Below, in pieces: positions 1 through 7,340 of a DNA stretch of 10,087 nucleotides. The notes below the pieces were generated by a model, which was not told the DNA's origin, did no database searches, and was given only the letters and a program-made list of their open reading frames with translations. A program made the translations under genes and the position numbers. How positions within the stretch are numbered: the stretch's first letter is position 1; every line of letters begins with the position of its first letter. Source of the stretch: Lachnospiraceae bacterium (GTDB taxonomy: Bacteria; Bacillota_A; Clostridia; Lachnospirales; Lachnospiraceae); contig JAISHZ010000120.1 in NCBI GenBank assembly GCA_031262285.1, forward strand, positions 1-10,087, read 5' to 3'.

Positions 1-1410
1 TTGTGTCTGGCAGCAAATGGGATATGCGCTTATGTTTTTGATGCTTTGCGACCGACACCGGAGCTTTCTTTTGCACTCCGTACGTTGGGTTGCACGGCGG
101 GGATCGTAGTAACCGCTTCTCACAATCCGCCCGAATACAATGGTTATAAAGTTTATTGGGAAGATGGCGCGCAAGTGACATCCCCAAGAGACAAAGAGAT
201 CATTGCACAAGTATCAGCCATCACGGATTATCACGCTGTCAAAAGCATGGACAAAGACGAAGCGATCCAAGCGAAGTTGTATCAAGTGATTGGCAAAGAA
301 ATCGATGATCTTTACATGGAAGCCCTCAAGAAGCAAATCATCCATTCGGAAATCATCAAAGAAATGGCGGACGATATCAAAATCGTCTATACCCCTTTGT
401 GCGGAACAGGCAATATACCGGTACGTAGGATTCTCTCAGAATTGGGATTTCACAATGTCTACGTGGTACCGGAGCAGGAACATCCGGATCCGAATTTTAC
501 CACACTTGCCTACCCCAATCCGGAAGATCCGCAAGCGTTTACCTATGCGCTTCGCTTAGCAAAACAAGTAGATGCAGACATCATCCTTGCGACAGACCCG
601 GATGCAGATCGCTTAGGGGTATACGCAAAAGATATCGCTACAGGGGAATACGTATCCTTTAGCGGCAATATGTCCGGTATGCTTTTGGCCGAATATATCT
701 TACGAGAGCGGCAAGCGACGCATACCATGCCCAAGAACCCTGCGTTGGTCACCACTGTGGTTACGACCAATTTGGCAAAAGCCATCACAGATGAGTATCA
801 TGTAAAAATGATAGAGGTATTAACCGGTTTCAAATACATTGGAGAGCAGATTAAGCTATTCGAACAACAAGGCACCTATCAATATGTCTTTGGGCTAGAG
901 GAAAGTTATGGGTGTTTAGCAGGTACTCATGCGCGAGACAAAGACGCGATCGTATCCGTGATGTGCTTGTGCGAAACTGCGGCGTATTGCAAAAAACATG
1001 GGCAATCCCTCTGGGATATGATGCTTTCGCTCTATGAGAAATATGGTTATTATCGAGAAGGACAATTTACGATAACCTTAAAAGGTGTAGAAGGTGCCAA
1101 AGAAATGGCGGCGATCATGGAAAGGCTGCGCAAGAACCCACCGAAAAACTTCGGCTCTCGTCAAGTGTTGGTTTTCCGTGATTATGAAACCGATCGGCGA
1201 ATTGACATGGTCACGATGGAAGAGAGTACTACAGGCCTTCCGACTTCCAATGTACTATATTTTGAACTACCGGATGAAGCATGGTGTTGCGTACGTCCCT
1301 CCGGAACAGAGCCGAAGATCAAATTTTACATGGGCGTAAAAGGAACCAGCTTAGAAGACGCCGATGCGAAAGTCGCAGAATTAACAGAGGAAGTAAGAGC
1401 CAATTTGTAA
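1..1410 (+). CDS. Phosphoglucomutase/phosphomannomutase (alpha-D-phosphohexomutase family), 5' end outside window
   Basis: Interconverts hexose-6-phosphate and hexose-1-phosphate (glucose and/or mannose) in the cytoplasm, feeding nucleotide-sugar synthesis. The visible 469 residues carry the family landmarks in order: the TASHNP phosphoserine loop at residues 38-43 (Ser40), the metal-binding DPDADR at 199-204, the sugar-binding GLEESYG at 298-304, and the phosphate-binding RPSGTEPKIK at 432-441 in the last domain. From family knowledge, Firmicutes PgcA-type enzymes are about 570-580 residues with the active serine near residue 145, so roughly 100 N-terminal residues are missing. The TTG at position 1 is therefore most likely an internal Leu codon, not a start. 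The protein resembles PgcA, but glucose versus mannose specificity cannot be read from the sequence, so no symbol is given. It lies upstream of, and probably supplies, the glycosyltransferase genes that follow. Confidence 0.95.
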   Translation: MCLAANGICAYVFDALRPTPELSFALRTLGCTAGIVVTASHNPPEYNGYKVYWEDGAQVTSPRDKEIIAQVSAITDYHAVKSMDKDEAIQAKLYQVIGKEIDDLYMEALKKQIIHSEIIKEMADDIKIVYTPLCGTGNIPVRRILSELGFHNVYVVPEQEHPDPNFTTLAYPNPEDPQAFTYALRLAKQVDADIILATDPDADRLGVYAKDIATGEYVSFSGNMSGMLLAEYILRERQATHTMPKNPALVTTVVTTNLAKAITDEYHVKMIEVLTGFKYIGEQIKLFEQQGTYQYVFGLEESYGCLAGTHARDKDAIVSVMCLCETAAYCKKHGQSLWDMMLSLYEKYGYYREGQFTITLKGVEGAKEMAAIMERLRKNPPKNFGSRQVLVFRDYETDRRIDMVTMEESTTGLPTSNVLYFELPDEAWCCVRPSGTEPKIKFYMGVKGTSLEDADAKVAELTEEVRANL

Positions 1411-1615
1411 TTACGATGTTACTATTCACGAGATTATCCCCCTACAGCCGAATTGATTTCAGATTGTACAATTCACATAGGGTTGCAACCGCAAAACTTC
1501 GCAGAGATGATATCATCGCATGATGATTTGTGCGATTCGTTACGAGGAAAGCTGTAGGCGTGAATAGGTACATTGCAGGACTGTTTCTTTCGTATGAATC
1601 AGAAATGAGGGGACA
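1411..1615. other. Intergenic gap with palindromes, no gene seen
   Basis: These 205 bases separate the mutase from the first glycosyltransferase. They hold a split inverted repeat (listed separately), a perfect 10-bp palindrome GGTTGCAACC at 1481-1490, a perfect 12-bp palindrome GATGATATCATC at 1506-1517, and a small alternative hairpin ATCATC-GCAT-GATGAT at 1512-1527. A TACAAT at 1467-1472 resembles a -10 box, but I see no matching -35 box at the right distance, so no promoter is called. There is no hairpin followed by a T-run, so no intrinsic terminator is seen and read-through from the mutase is possible. Confidence 0.5.
1422..1567. repeat. Split inverted repeat, 17-bp right arm
   Basis: The right arm at 1551-1567 (GCTGTAGGCGTGAATAG) is the exact reverse complement of two left blocks, CTATTCACG at 1422-1430 and CCTACAGC at 1441-1448. 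The left blocks are separated by ten extra bases (1431-1440). The arms enclose about 100 bases containing further small palindromes. As RNA this could fold into a bulged stem closing a multi-hairpin loop. It could also be the decayed ends of a small mobile element. No function is assigned. Confidence 0.55.
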
Positions 1616-3052
1616 ATGGCTTTCGTGGATCCTACTAATATGAAGAAAACGCTTCGGTATCTCAAACGCAATGGGTTACGCGACACATACGCGGCAGCAA
1701 GAGAACGGTTACATACACAGCCTTATACTTACGAGCCGCCAAGCGAACAGATACTCTTAGCACAAAGAAAGAAAACGTGGAGCAATCCTCCATTTTTCAG
1801 TATTGTGGTACCGATGTACCGTACACCGGAGCGTTTTTGTCGCGAAATGGTGGAGTCTGTCCTTTCGCAGACGTACCCTCATTTTGAACTCCTATTGATA
1901 GACGCTTCCGAGACAGAATCTACACAAGACGATTCATCCCAAGGAAAATCACCGGCAGCACAATACGCCGATACCGATGCGCGTATTCGTTATCTGAAAC
2001 TACCGCGTAATCTGGGCATCTCCGGTAATACCAATGTGGGTATTCAAAAAGCCAAAGGCGAGTATATCGGACTTCTAGATCATGATGATGTACTGACTCC
2101 CGATGCTTTGTATGAAATGGCGACTGCCATCGACAATGCGTATCGACATGGTACGCAAGCACTTTTGTTGTATTCTGACGAAGATAAATGCTTATGGAAA
2201 GCGCGAAAAGAGTCTTTCGGTCATGTAGAGGATTCACAAAACGCATATCGATACATCGAACCACACCAAAAAACCGATTTCAATTTAGATTTGTTACTTT
2301 CCAACAATTACATTTGTCATTTTTTGATGATAGAAGCAGATTTGATCAAGAGAAATCCTCTCCGTAAGGAGTTTGATGGCGCGCAAGACTTTGAACTCAT
2401 ATTATCCTGCGTTTCGGAAATACTGGGAGAAAGTCTTGAATTGCGTCAAGAGTCTGCAATAATACACATTCCGCGTATCCTATATCACTGGAGAGCGCAC
2501 GAAGAATCCACTGCCCAAGATCCGATGAGCAAATATTACGCCTATGAGGCGGGACAGCGAAGTCTACGAAATTTCATACAAACACGAGGATTCTTTGCTA
2601 CCGTCGAGATGCACAAACATTTAGGGTTTTATAGAATCGTCTATCAGACAGATCTTTTTGCCAATCGCCCGGATATTGGAGCGTTAGGTGGTAAACTCAT
2701 CAAAGGAAAAGCAGTTATCGGAGGGTGCTACGATCAAGAAGGACGTAACCTTTATCAAGGACTGCGTATACGAGAAAGCGGATACCTACACAGAGCATCT
2801 TTGCAACAGGATGCGTATGCTGTGGACATTCGATGCGTAAAGATCAATCCCAAGTGTCAAAAACTTTTTGAGAAAGTGATAGGCGTACCTTACCGGGAAA
2901 CACCTGACAAAAGCCGTTTTGATGACGCCGCTTTACCTGCCACGGCAGATCATAGTGCACTCAGTATCCAATTAGGGAAAGCGTTGCAAAACGGAGGATA
3001 TCGGATCCTGTGGAATCCGCAATGGATACGCGCTTTGCCTTGGTATAAGTAG
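1616..3052 (+). CDS. GT2 family glycosyltransferase with reduced C-terminal half
   Basis: Likely transfers a sugar from a nucleotide donor onto a lipid-linked glycan at the inner face of the membrane. The GT-A fold begins near residue 60 (FFSIVVPMYRT) and runs through SVLSQTYPHFELLLID (81-96), NLGISGNTNVG (132-142) and the metal-binding DHDD (155-158). YSDEDK (186-191), DGAQDFEL (254-261) and IPRILYHWRAHEEST (285-299) follow and are typical of this subfamily. After residue ~335, where relatives I know usually carry a second complete GT2 domain, the protein has only a stretch resembling that domain's late half (IGALGGKLIKG, 354-364, then a Gly-rich segment). The second nucleotide-binding part and acidic motif are not visible. 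ATG 1616 follows GAGGGG at 1607-1612, spaced 3 bases; the next ATG (1640) has no site. The next GT2 gene follows after 40 bases, suggesting one transcript. Donor and linkage are unknown. Confidence 0.9.
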   Translation: MAFVDPTNMKKTLRYLKRNGLRDTYAAARERLHTQPYTYEPPSEQILLAQRKKTWSNPPFFSIVVPMYRTPERFCREMVESVLSQTYPHFELLLIDASETESTQDDSSQGKSPAAQYADTDARIRYLKLPRNLGISGNTNVGIQKAKGEYIGLLDHDDVLTPDALYEMATAIDNAYRHGTQALLLYSDEDKCLWKARKESFGHVEDSQNAYRYIEPHQKTDFNLDLLLSNNYICHFLMIEADLIKRNPLRKEFDGAQDFELILSCVSEILGESLELRQESAIIHIPRILYHWRAHEESTAQDPMSKYYAYEAGQRSLRNFIQTRGFFATVEMHKHLGFYRIVYQTDLFANRPDIGALGGKLIKGKAVIGGCYDQEGRNLYQGLRIRESGYLHRASLQQDAYAVDIRCVKINPKCQKLFEKVIGVPYRETPDKSRFDDAALPATADHSALSIQLGKALQNGGYRILWNPQWIRALPWYK

Positions 3053-3092
3053 TTTTTACGGTTTCATGGATCAAAAGAGAGGAAGACTCGGA

Positions 3093-4082
3093 ATGAACGA
3101 AATGGTCACCGTGATTATTCCCAATCACAATGGCTTATCTCATTTAAAAGGTTGCCTACACAGCCTGTTGGCGCTACCGGAACAAGACTTTTCTGTGATC
3201 TTGGTAGACAACGGTTCGACGGATGAAAGTGTACCCTTTGTCACACAACAATATCCAACCATTCAAATCATATCTTTGCCATCCAACAAAGGATTTGCCT
3301 ATGCCGTCAATCGAGGAATCGAGGCGGCGCATACGCCATATGTCATTCTATTAAATAATGATACGATAGTATGCAATGGCTTTGTCAAATATCTTCTGAA
3401 TGCCATTCGCAAGGATCCCCATTGCTTTTCAGTCGGAGCGAAGATGCGAAGATTCGATCACCCCGAATTGACAGACAATGCGGGAGATCTCTTTTGTATC
3501 CTTGGATATGCCTTCGCGCGGGGCAAAGACCTTCCCCAAGCACATTACACCAAAAGCACAAAAATATTCAGCACCTGTGCCGGAGCAGCAATCTACAATC
3601 GATCGCTCTTACTTCAATTGGGGATGTTCGATGAGACTTTCTTCGCTTATCTCGAAGATGTAGACATCGGATACCGCGCACGGATACATGGCTATGTAAA
3701 TAAAATAGAACCACGAGCGAATGTGCTTCATATCGGCAGCGCACATTCCGGATCCCGCTACAACACATTCAAAACCCCGCTTGTAGCCGCGAACAATGTT
3801 CGCTTAATCGCGCACAATATGCCTTTTGTACAACTCTTATTCAATTTACCCTTTCTCCTTATAGGCTTTACGGTAAAAATTCTTTTTTATAAAAAGAAAA
3901 AAATGGGGAGACTATATATAAAAGGATTGGCAAAGGGTCTCGCCGCTTGTATCACACCAGCTGATCGCGCTCGCAAAGTCCAGTTTCAAAGAAAGAACCT
4001 TAGGAACTATTTACGCATTCAATGGGAACTATACACGAATCTAATACAGTTGATCTTTCCGCGTAAGAGTAAGGAACATTAA
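3093..4082 (+). CDS. GT2 family glycosyltransferase, WbbL/rhamnosyltransferase-like, membrane-associated
   Basis: A 329-residue COG1216-type GT2 enzyme, expected to add one sugar to the growing lipid-linked chain on the cytoplasmic side. Landmarks, numbered from the chosen start: VTVIIPNHNG (5-14), ILVDNGSTDES (36-46), SNKGFAYAVNRGI (64-76), the DXD-equivalent LLNND (86-90), and the acceptor-side FFAYLEDVDIGYR (183-195). A hydrophobic segment at about 244-266 followed by KKKK looks like a membrane anchor. The start is set at ATG 3093 because AGAGAGGAAG (3076-3085) sits 7-10 bases upstream. The earlier in-frame ATG at 3066 has no ribosome binding site and would only add nine residues ahead of the conserved first strand. 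Rhamnosyltransferases such as WbbL share this layout, but the donor sugar cannot be proved from sequence alone. Confidence 0.9.
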   Translation: MNEMVTVIIPNHNGLSHLKGCLHSLLALPEQDFSVILVDNGSTDESVPFVTQQYPTIQIISLPSNKGFAYAVNRGIEAAHTPYVILLNNDTIVCNGFVKYLLNAIRKDPHCFSVGAKMRRFDHPELTDNAGDLFCILGYAFARGKDLPQAHYTKSTKIFSTCAGAAIYNRSLLLQLGMFDETFFAYLEDVDIGYRARIHGYVNKIEPRANVLHIGSAHSGSRYNTFKTPLVAANNVRLIAHNMPFVQLLFNLPFLLIGFTVKILFYKKKKMGRLYIKGLAKGLAACITPADRARKVQFQRKNLRNYLRIQWELYTNLIQLIFPRKSKEH

Positions 4083-4106
4083 AGTTACCATTCACACATT
4101 AGCTGA

Positions 4107-4143
4107 GATACACTACCTTTGAAACGTAGATCGGCGAACGCGT
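4107..4143 (+). repeat. Direct repeat copy A (37 nt)
   Basis: Begins GATACACT and ends GTAGATCGGCGAACGCGT. It matches copy B at 4373-4408 except for one A/G difference and an AC-to-T change. Within it, CTAC (4112-4115) can pair with GTAG (4126-4129) to make a small hairpin. It lies 61 bases before the large palindrome. Confidence 0.8.
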
Positions 4144-4204
4144 GAAACACATTGCTTACAATTCATGGATTCACCGATTTCCGTTTATAGCCAATCGATG
4201 CACA

Positions 4205-4366
4205 GAACCGCACAGAGCCGAAGAGCGTTTTGGGTGTTATACGTTCTGTGGAGATGAGACCAAGTGAAAATGAGCGCTTGCTTGTGCGCGCATTTTCACT
4301 GTTCTGGGCTCATCGGAACGCTCAGAGAGTCTAACACCCAAAACGCTCTTCGGCTCTGTGCGGTTC
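4205..4366. repeat. 162-base near-complete palindrome with perfect 35-bp terminal arms
   Basis: Bases 4205-4239 are the exact reverse complement of 4332-4366 (35 of 35). Pairing continues inward with breaks: 4242-4246 with 4316-4320 (CGTTC/GAACG), 4253-4258 with 4309-4314 (GATGAG/CTCATC), and 4263-4277 with 4286-4300 (14 of 15), closing on the 8-base loop 4278-4285. The whole element is therefore one long hairpin with internal loops. No open reading frame of note lies inside, and no T-run follows. The form resembles a foldback MITE-like element or a large structured RNA, but I see no clear target-site duplication immediately outside the arms. Confidence 0.85.
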
Positions 4367-4372
4367 GTCCGG

Positions 4373-4408
4373 GATACACTGCCTTTGAATGTAGATCGGC
4401 GAACGCGT
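4373..4408 (+). repeat. Direct repeat copy B (36 nt)
   Basis: Second copy of the repeat at 4107-4143, beginning six bases after the end of the large palindrome. The pairing position in its small internal stem changes from A to G, which would still allow a G-U pair in RNA (CTGC with GTAG). Confidence 0.8.
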
Positions 4409-4456
4409 AAATAGGAATCTAAATGAATGCGTTTTGAAACTTTATTGAAACAAATA

Positions 4457-4485
4457 TTGAATTTTGTGTAACAATATTGTAAGAT
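4457..4485 (+). promoter_or_regulatory. Putative sigma-A-type promoter for the priming transferase gene
   Basis: TTGAAT at 4457-4462 and TAAGAT at 4480-4485 are separated by 17 bases. Each matches four of six consensus positions, in an AT-rich stretch 68 bases before the next start codon. It lies outside and downstream of the large palindrome. This is a sequence guess only; a second TTGAAA at 4445-4450 has no well-placed -10 partner. Confidence 0.4.
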
Positions 4486-4553
4486 ACATTTAATAATTAC
4501 AGGAAGTTGTTCGGAAGAGAGCTTTCAAACTAGGATATCTGTATGGGAGCAAG

Positions 4554-5963
4554 ATGATTAAGGATAATCAAAGGCTGCTCAATCGCCTGCACGTCATTAT
4601 GGATGCGGTATTAGTTGCTTGTTCCTATATGATGGCGTACTATGCAAGATTTATAATATTCGGTCATACCACGTCAGAAATCGGTGTACTACCGGCCGGT
4701 GTTTATTTTAATATGCTGCTTTTCATTGTGCCTTCCTATGTCATTCTCTACTTTCGATGCAATGTCTATACGCCCAAAAGGACAGTACGCTTGCGAAATG
4801 AAGTAGCGGATCTTTTGAAAGCCAATACGATCGGAATTGCTGCCATTATCGTGATCCTTTATGTAATATTGGAAGAAATCAATGTTTCTCGATGGATGTT
4901 GGCGATTTTTTATGTGATTAATAGCGTCGTCGCTACCGGATTTCGAGTCATTCTAAGAAAACTCTTGCGTACTACGCGTAAAAAAGGGTATAATCTGAAA
5001 CATATTCTGCTTGTCGGCTATTCACGAGCTGCGGAGGAATACATCAATCGGATTATGGATAATCCTCAATGGGGATTTGTGGTTTCCGGAATATTGGACG
5101 ATCACATCCCGCGCGGAACGCTGTATAAAGGGGTGAAAGTCGTTGGAACGATCGCGAACCTTCCCTATATACTGGAAGACAGCAAATTAGATGAGATTGC
5201 CATCACGCTTTCTTTACCGGACTATGATTACTTGGAGCAGACAGTAGGGGTATGTGAGAAGTATGGAGTACACACCAAATTCATACCTGACTACAATAGT
5301 CTGATCCCTACCAATCCTTACACAGAGGATTTGCTGGGGTTGCCGGTGATTAATATCCGGTATCTTCCGTTGTCCAATACAGCCAATATGTTTGCGAAAA
5401 GAGTTGTGGATTTGATCGCAGCGGTGATCGGGTTGATCATCACCTCCCCGCTGATGTTACTTTTGGCAGTCCTTATCAAAAGTACGGATTCCGGTCCGAT
5501 CCTTTTTAAACAAGAAAGAGTCGGTTACCACAAGCGCTCTTTTCAGATGTACAAATTCCGAAGTATGGAGCAGCAATCGCAAAGCGATGAGCAACGATCC
5601 TGGACAGTCAAAGATGATCCGAGGGTAACGTGGATTGGTAAATTCTTACGACGTACCAGTTTAGATGAATTGCCGCAGTTTTTTAACATCGTGAAAGGCG
5701 ATATGAGTCTGGTAGGTCCAAGGCCAGAGCGACCACTCTTTGTAGAAAAATTCAAAGAAGAAATCCCGCGGTATATGGTCAAACATCAAGTAAGGCCGGG
5801 ATTGACCGGGTGGGCGCAAGTAAATGGTCTACGAGGAGACACCTCCATACGCAAGAGAATTGATCATGATATTTACTATATTGAAAATTGGTCGATGGGA
5901 TTTGATTTAAAAATTATTTTTTTAACATTTTTTACAGGATTTATTAACAAAAACGCATATTAA
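4554..5963 (+). CDS. Polyprenyl glycosylphosphotransferase (WcaJ/WbaP/CpsE-type priming enzyme)
   Basis: Transfers a hexose-1-phosphate from a UDP-sugar to undecaprenyl phosphate, the first membrane step in making a lipid-linked polysaccharide. At 469 residues it has the full-length architecture. Four membrane helices lie at about 11-36, 47-67, 91-108 and 113-134. A cytosolic CoA-binding-like domain starts around 148 (KHILLVGYSRAAEEYI). A fifth hydrophobic helix at about 283-308 leads into the bacterial sugar-transferase domain. Its signatures are FKQERVGYHKRSFQMYKFRSM (318-338), the catalytic DELPQ (371-375), GDMSLVGPRPE (382-392) and RPGLTGWAQVNG (414-425). ATG 4554 follows GGGAG at 4545-4549. 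An LCP gene follows after 54 bases, which suits a wall-linked product. Glucose or galactose is the usual sugar in this family, but specificity is not determinable here. Confidence 0.95.
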   Translation: MIKDNQRLLNRLHVIMDAVLVACSYMMAYYARFIIFGHTTSEIGVLPAGVYFNMLLFIVPSYVILYFRCNVYTPKRTVRLRNEVADLLKANTIGIAAIIVILYVILEEINVSRWMLAIFYVINSVVATGFRVILRKLLRTTRKKGYNLKHILLVGYSRAAEEYINRIMDNPQWGFVVSGILDDHIPRGTLYKGVKVVGTIANLPYILEDSKLDEIAITLSLPDYDYLEQTVGVCEKYGVHTKFIPDYNSLIPTNPYTEDLLGLPVINIRYLPLSNTANMFAKRVVDLIAAVIGLIITSPLMLLLAVLIKSTDSGPILFKQERVGYHKRSFQMYKFRSMEQQSQSDEQRSWTVKDDPRVTWIGKFLRRTSLDELPQFFNIVKGDMSLVGPRPERPLFVEKFKEEIPRYMVKHQVRPGLTGWAQVNGLRGDTSIRKRIDHDIYYIENWSMGFDLKIIFLTFFTGFINKNAY

Positions 5964-6017
5964 GAGAAAGCGAAATACTAGCGTCGTATATCGCTGACGA
6001 ACAAGGAGAAAGAAAAG

Positions 6018-7244
6018 ATGGCACGTAACAGACAAAACAAACAAAATGAAAGCATGATACAAGAGGGATATGATGAATCAGTTGATCTCTATGCCATGCA
6101 AAAGAAAAAGAAGAAACAAAGAAGACGGTTAATCTTTTTTTTGATTGAGTTGGGATTGTTGGCGGTGATGGTCTTTTTACTATTACAATTATACAAAGAC
6201 AAGATCGTTCCATCTGAAGATCCGAGCGATTTGGGTGAGCCGATGATTAAGGAAGAAACCATTGTTCCGGGATCTGTCGGCATACCGACCGAGGTACTGG
6301 ATGATCCTGTCAGACAGGGATATCGCAACATTGCCCTATTTGGTGTTGATGTGGACTTGTCCGCTGATGATCCTAGAACAGCGATCTTGAAAGGCTTTCG
6401 TAGTGATACGATAATGATCGCCAATATTAATTTAGAGACATACGAAATCAAACTAGTCAGTGTCTTCCGCGATACATACCTAAATATCGGGGATGGCGAA
6501 TATGGCAAAGTGAACGGCGCATACCATGACGGCGGCGATGAGCAGGCGCTCAAAGCACTCAATGAAAACTTGGATTTGGATATTACCGAATTCATCACGG
6601 TAAGTTATCATGCATTGGCCAAAACGATTGATGGTCTTGGCGGCGTGTGGGTCAGTGTTGAGCAAGAAGAGATTTCATTTCTCAATGATTATCAGATCAG
6701 TGTCGCCAAAATTATGGGCATTGACAATTATCCCAGCAAAAAATATCCGGAAGTTACAGAAGCGGGATATCAGTTGTTAAACGGGATGCAGGCGGCTGCT
6801 TACTGTCGAATTCGTGGTACGAAGGGTTCGGATTATAAGAGAACAGAAAGACAAAGAGAAGTCGTCAAAGCAATGGAAGCGGCAGCCAAAGAAGCAAGTT
6901 TATCGAAGTTGATCGAGATTTATGATGCGGTAGATGGGTATATATACACTTCTTTTGAAGCGACGGATGTGTTGGATTTCTTACCTTTGATCGTTGACAA
7001 AAAAGTAAGTATTGTATCGGAATCCACTTTCCCGCTTCGCTCTATGGTATATGAAGTCAATTTGGGTAGTGGCGGTGCAGCAGTCGTGGTTCCCAACGAT
7101 TTGGCACAAAATGTCATAGAACTTCACAAATTCCTGTATGGAGAGAATCCGGAGTATCGCGTCCCTGACTTAGTGAAACGCTATAATCAAGAGATTATCA
7201 ACAATACAGATGAATATGTTCGCGCGAAATACGGATCACAATAA
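6018..7244 (+). CDS. LytR-CpsA-Psr (LCP) family cell-wall glycopolymer ligase
   Basis: LCP proteins move a completed glycopolymer from its undecaprenyl-phosphate carrier onto peptidoglycan outside the membrane. This 408-residue protein has a cytoplasmic N-terminus with a strongly basic run (KKKKKQRRR, 29-37), one membrane helix at about 38-58, then an extracellular LCP domain from about residue 102. Visible family residues are FRSDTIMI (127-134), SVFRDTY (148-154, equivalent to the usual S-I/V-P-R-D-T), KVNGAY (164-169, the K-I-N-H-A-Y equivalent) and DYKRTERQ (272-279). The arginines that contact the pyrophosphate are therefore present and it is probably active. The remaining ~100 C-terminal residues have no motif I recognise. 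AAGGAG at 6003-6008 precedes ATG 6018. It probably shares a transcript with the priming transferase, since the 54-base gap shows no terminator. Confidence 0.93.
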   Translation: MARNRQNKQNESMIQEGYDESVDLYAMQKKKKKQRRRLIFFLIELGLLAVMVFLLLQLYKDKIVPSEDPSDLGEPMIKEETIVPGSVGIPTEVLDDPVRQGYRNIALFGVDVDLSADDPRTAILKGFRSDTIMIANINLETYEIKLVSVFRDTYLNIGDGEYGKVNGAYHDGGDEQALKALNENLDLDITEFITVSYHALAKTIDGLGGVWVSVEQEEISFLNDYQISVAKIMGIDNYPSKKYPEVTEAGYQLLNGMQAAAYCRIRGTKGSDYKRTERQREVVKAMEAAAKEASLSKLIEIYDAVDGYIYTSFEATDVLDFLPLIVDKKVSIVSESTFPLRSMVYEVNLGSGGAAVVVPNDLAQNVIELHKFLYGENPEYRVPDLVKRYNQEIINNTDEYVRAKYGSQ

Positions 7245-7249
7245 GGGAG

Positions 7250-7278
7250 AGATCGCGCCTATAGGCGCGAATAGAGGT
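7250..7278 (+). repeat. Hairpin/Shine-Dalgarno repeat, copy 1
   Basis: A 29-base unit, 27/29 identical to copy 2 at 7316-7344. It contains a perfect 16-base palindrome CGCGCCTATAGGCGCG at 7254-7269 and ends in AATAGAGGT, which resembles a ribosome binding site. It starts six bases after the LCP stop codon. Confidence 0.8.
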
Positions 7279-7282
7279 ATAT

Positions 7283-7305
7283 ATTGAACGAAGAGCTTGT
7301 TCAAT
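7283..7305 (+). repeat. Small hairpin between the two repeat copies
   Basis: ATTGAAC (7283-7289) pairs with GTTCAAT (7299-7305), giving a 7-bp stem and a 9-base loop. With the flanking GC-rich hairpins it makes three consecutive hairpins in about 85 bases. No T-run follows, so it is not an obvious terminator. Confidence 0.5.
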
Positions 7306-7340
7306 GTTTGATAACAGATCGCGCCTATCGGCGCGAATAG
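7284..7340 (+). CDS. Possible 18-codon leader ORF (speculative)
   Basis: A TTG start at 7284 lies five bases after AGAGGT (7273-7278) and opens a short frame encoding MNEELVQCLITDRAYRRE, ending at TAG 7338-7340. The last two bases of that stop are the first two of the AGGGG (7339-7343) that serves the next gene, so translation of one could affect the other. The peptide has no recognised homolog and no run of a single amino-acid codon, so classical attenuation is not indicated. It may be chance, since the start site is simply part of the duplicated repeat. Confidence 0.2.
   Translation: MNEELVQCLITDRAYRRE

Larger units (their letters stand above)
4083..4553. other. 471-base repeat-rich intergenic region, no gene seen
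   Basis: The longest non-coding stretch here separates the two-gene GT2 pair from the priming transferase. It contains a 36-37-base direct repeat (4107-4143 and 4373-4408), a 162-base palindrome (4205-4366), and an AT-rich segment (about 4430-4500) with a plausible promoter. Short open frames exist, for example from ATG 4165, but none has a ribosome binding site or recognisable product. No T-run follows the palindrome, so it does not look like a standard intrinsic terminator. Confidence 0.6.

Noticed and set aside
1920..2264. 114-codon open frame on the - strand
   Set aside because: It lies wholly inside the clearly coding GT2 gene, has no recognisable motifs, and is a reverse-strand shadow.
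3066..3092. Upstream ATG 3066 as start of the second GT2 gene
   Set aside because: No ribosome binding site precedes it, while ATG 3093 has AGAGAGGAAG at good spacing. The extra nine residues add nothing conserved.
4165..4257. 30-codon open frame from ATG 4165 running into the palindrome
   Set aside because: No ribosome binding site is present, and half of the frame is the repeat arm itself.
4240..4331. Invertible promoter between inverted repeats (phase variation)
   Set aside because: I see no -35/-10 pair inside the segment, the segment is itself partly palindromic, and no invertase gene is present. It is kept only as an alternative under the palindrome finding.
4205..4366. Large hairpin as an intrinsic transcription terminator
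   Set aside because: The right arm is followed by GTCCGGGATA with no T-run, and the stem is far longer than normal terminators. The two outer arms are also 92 bases apart.
6089..6598. 169-codon open frame on the - strand
   Set aside because: It overlaps the well-supported LCP gene and its low-complexity Ser/Ile/Phe-rich product looks like an antisense shadow.
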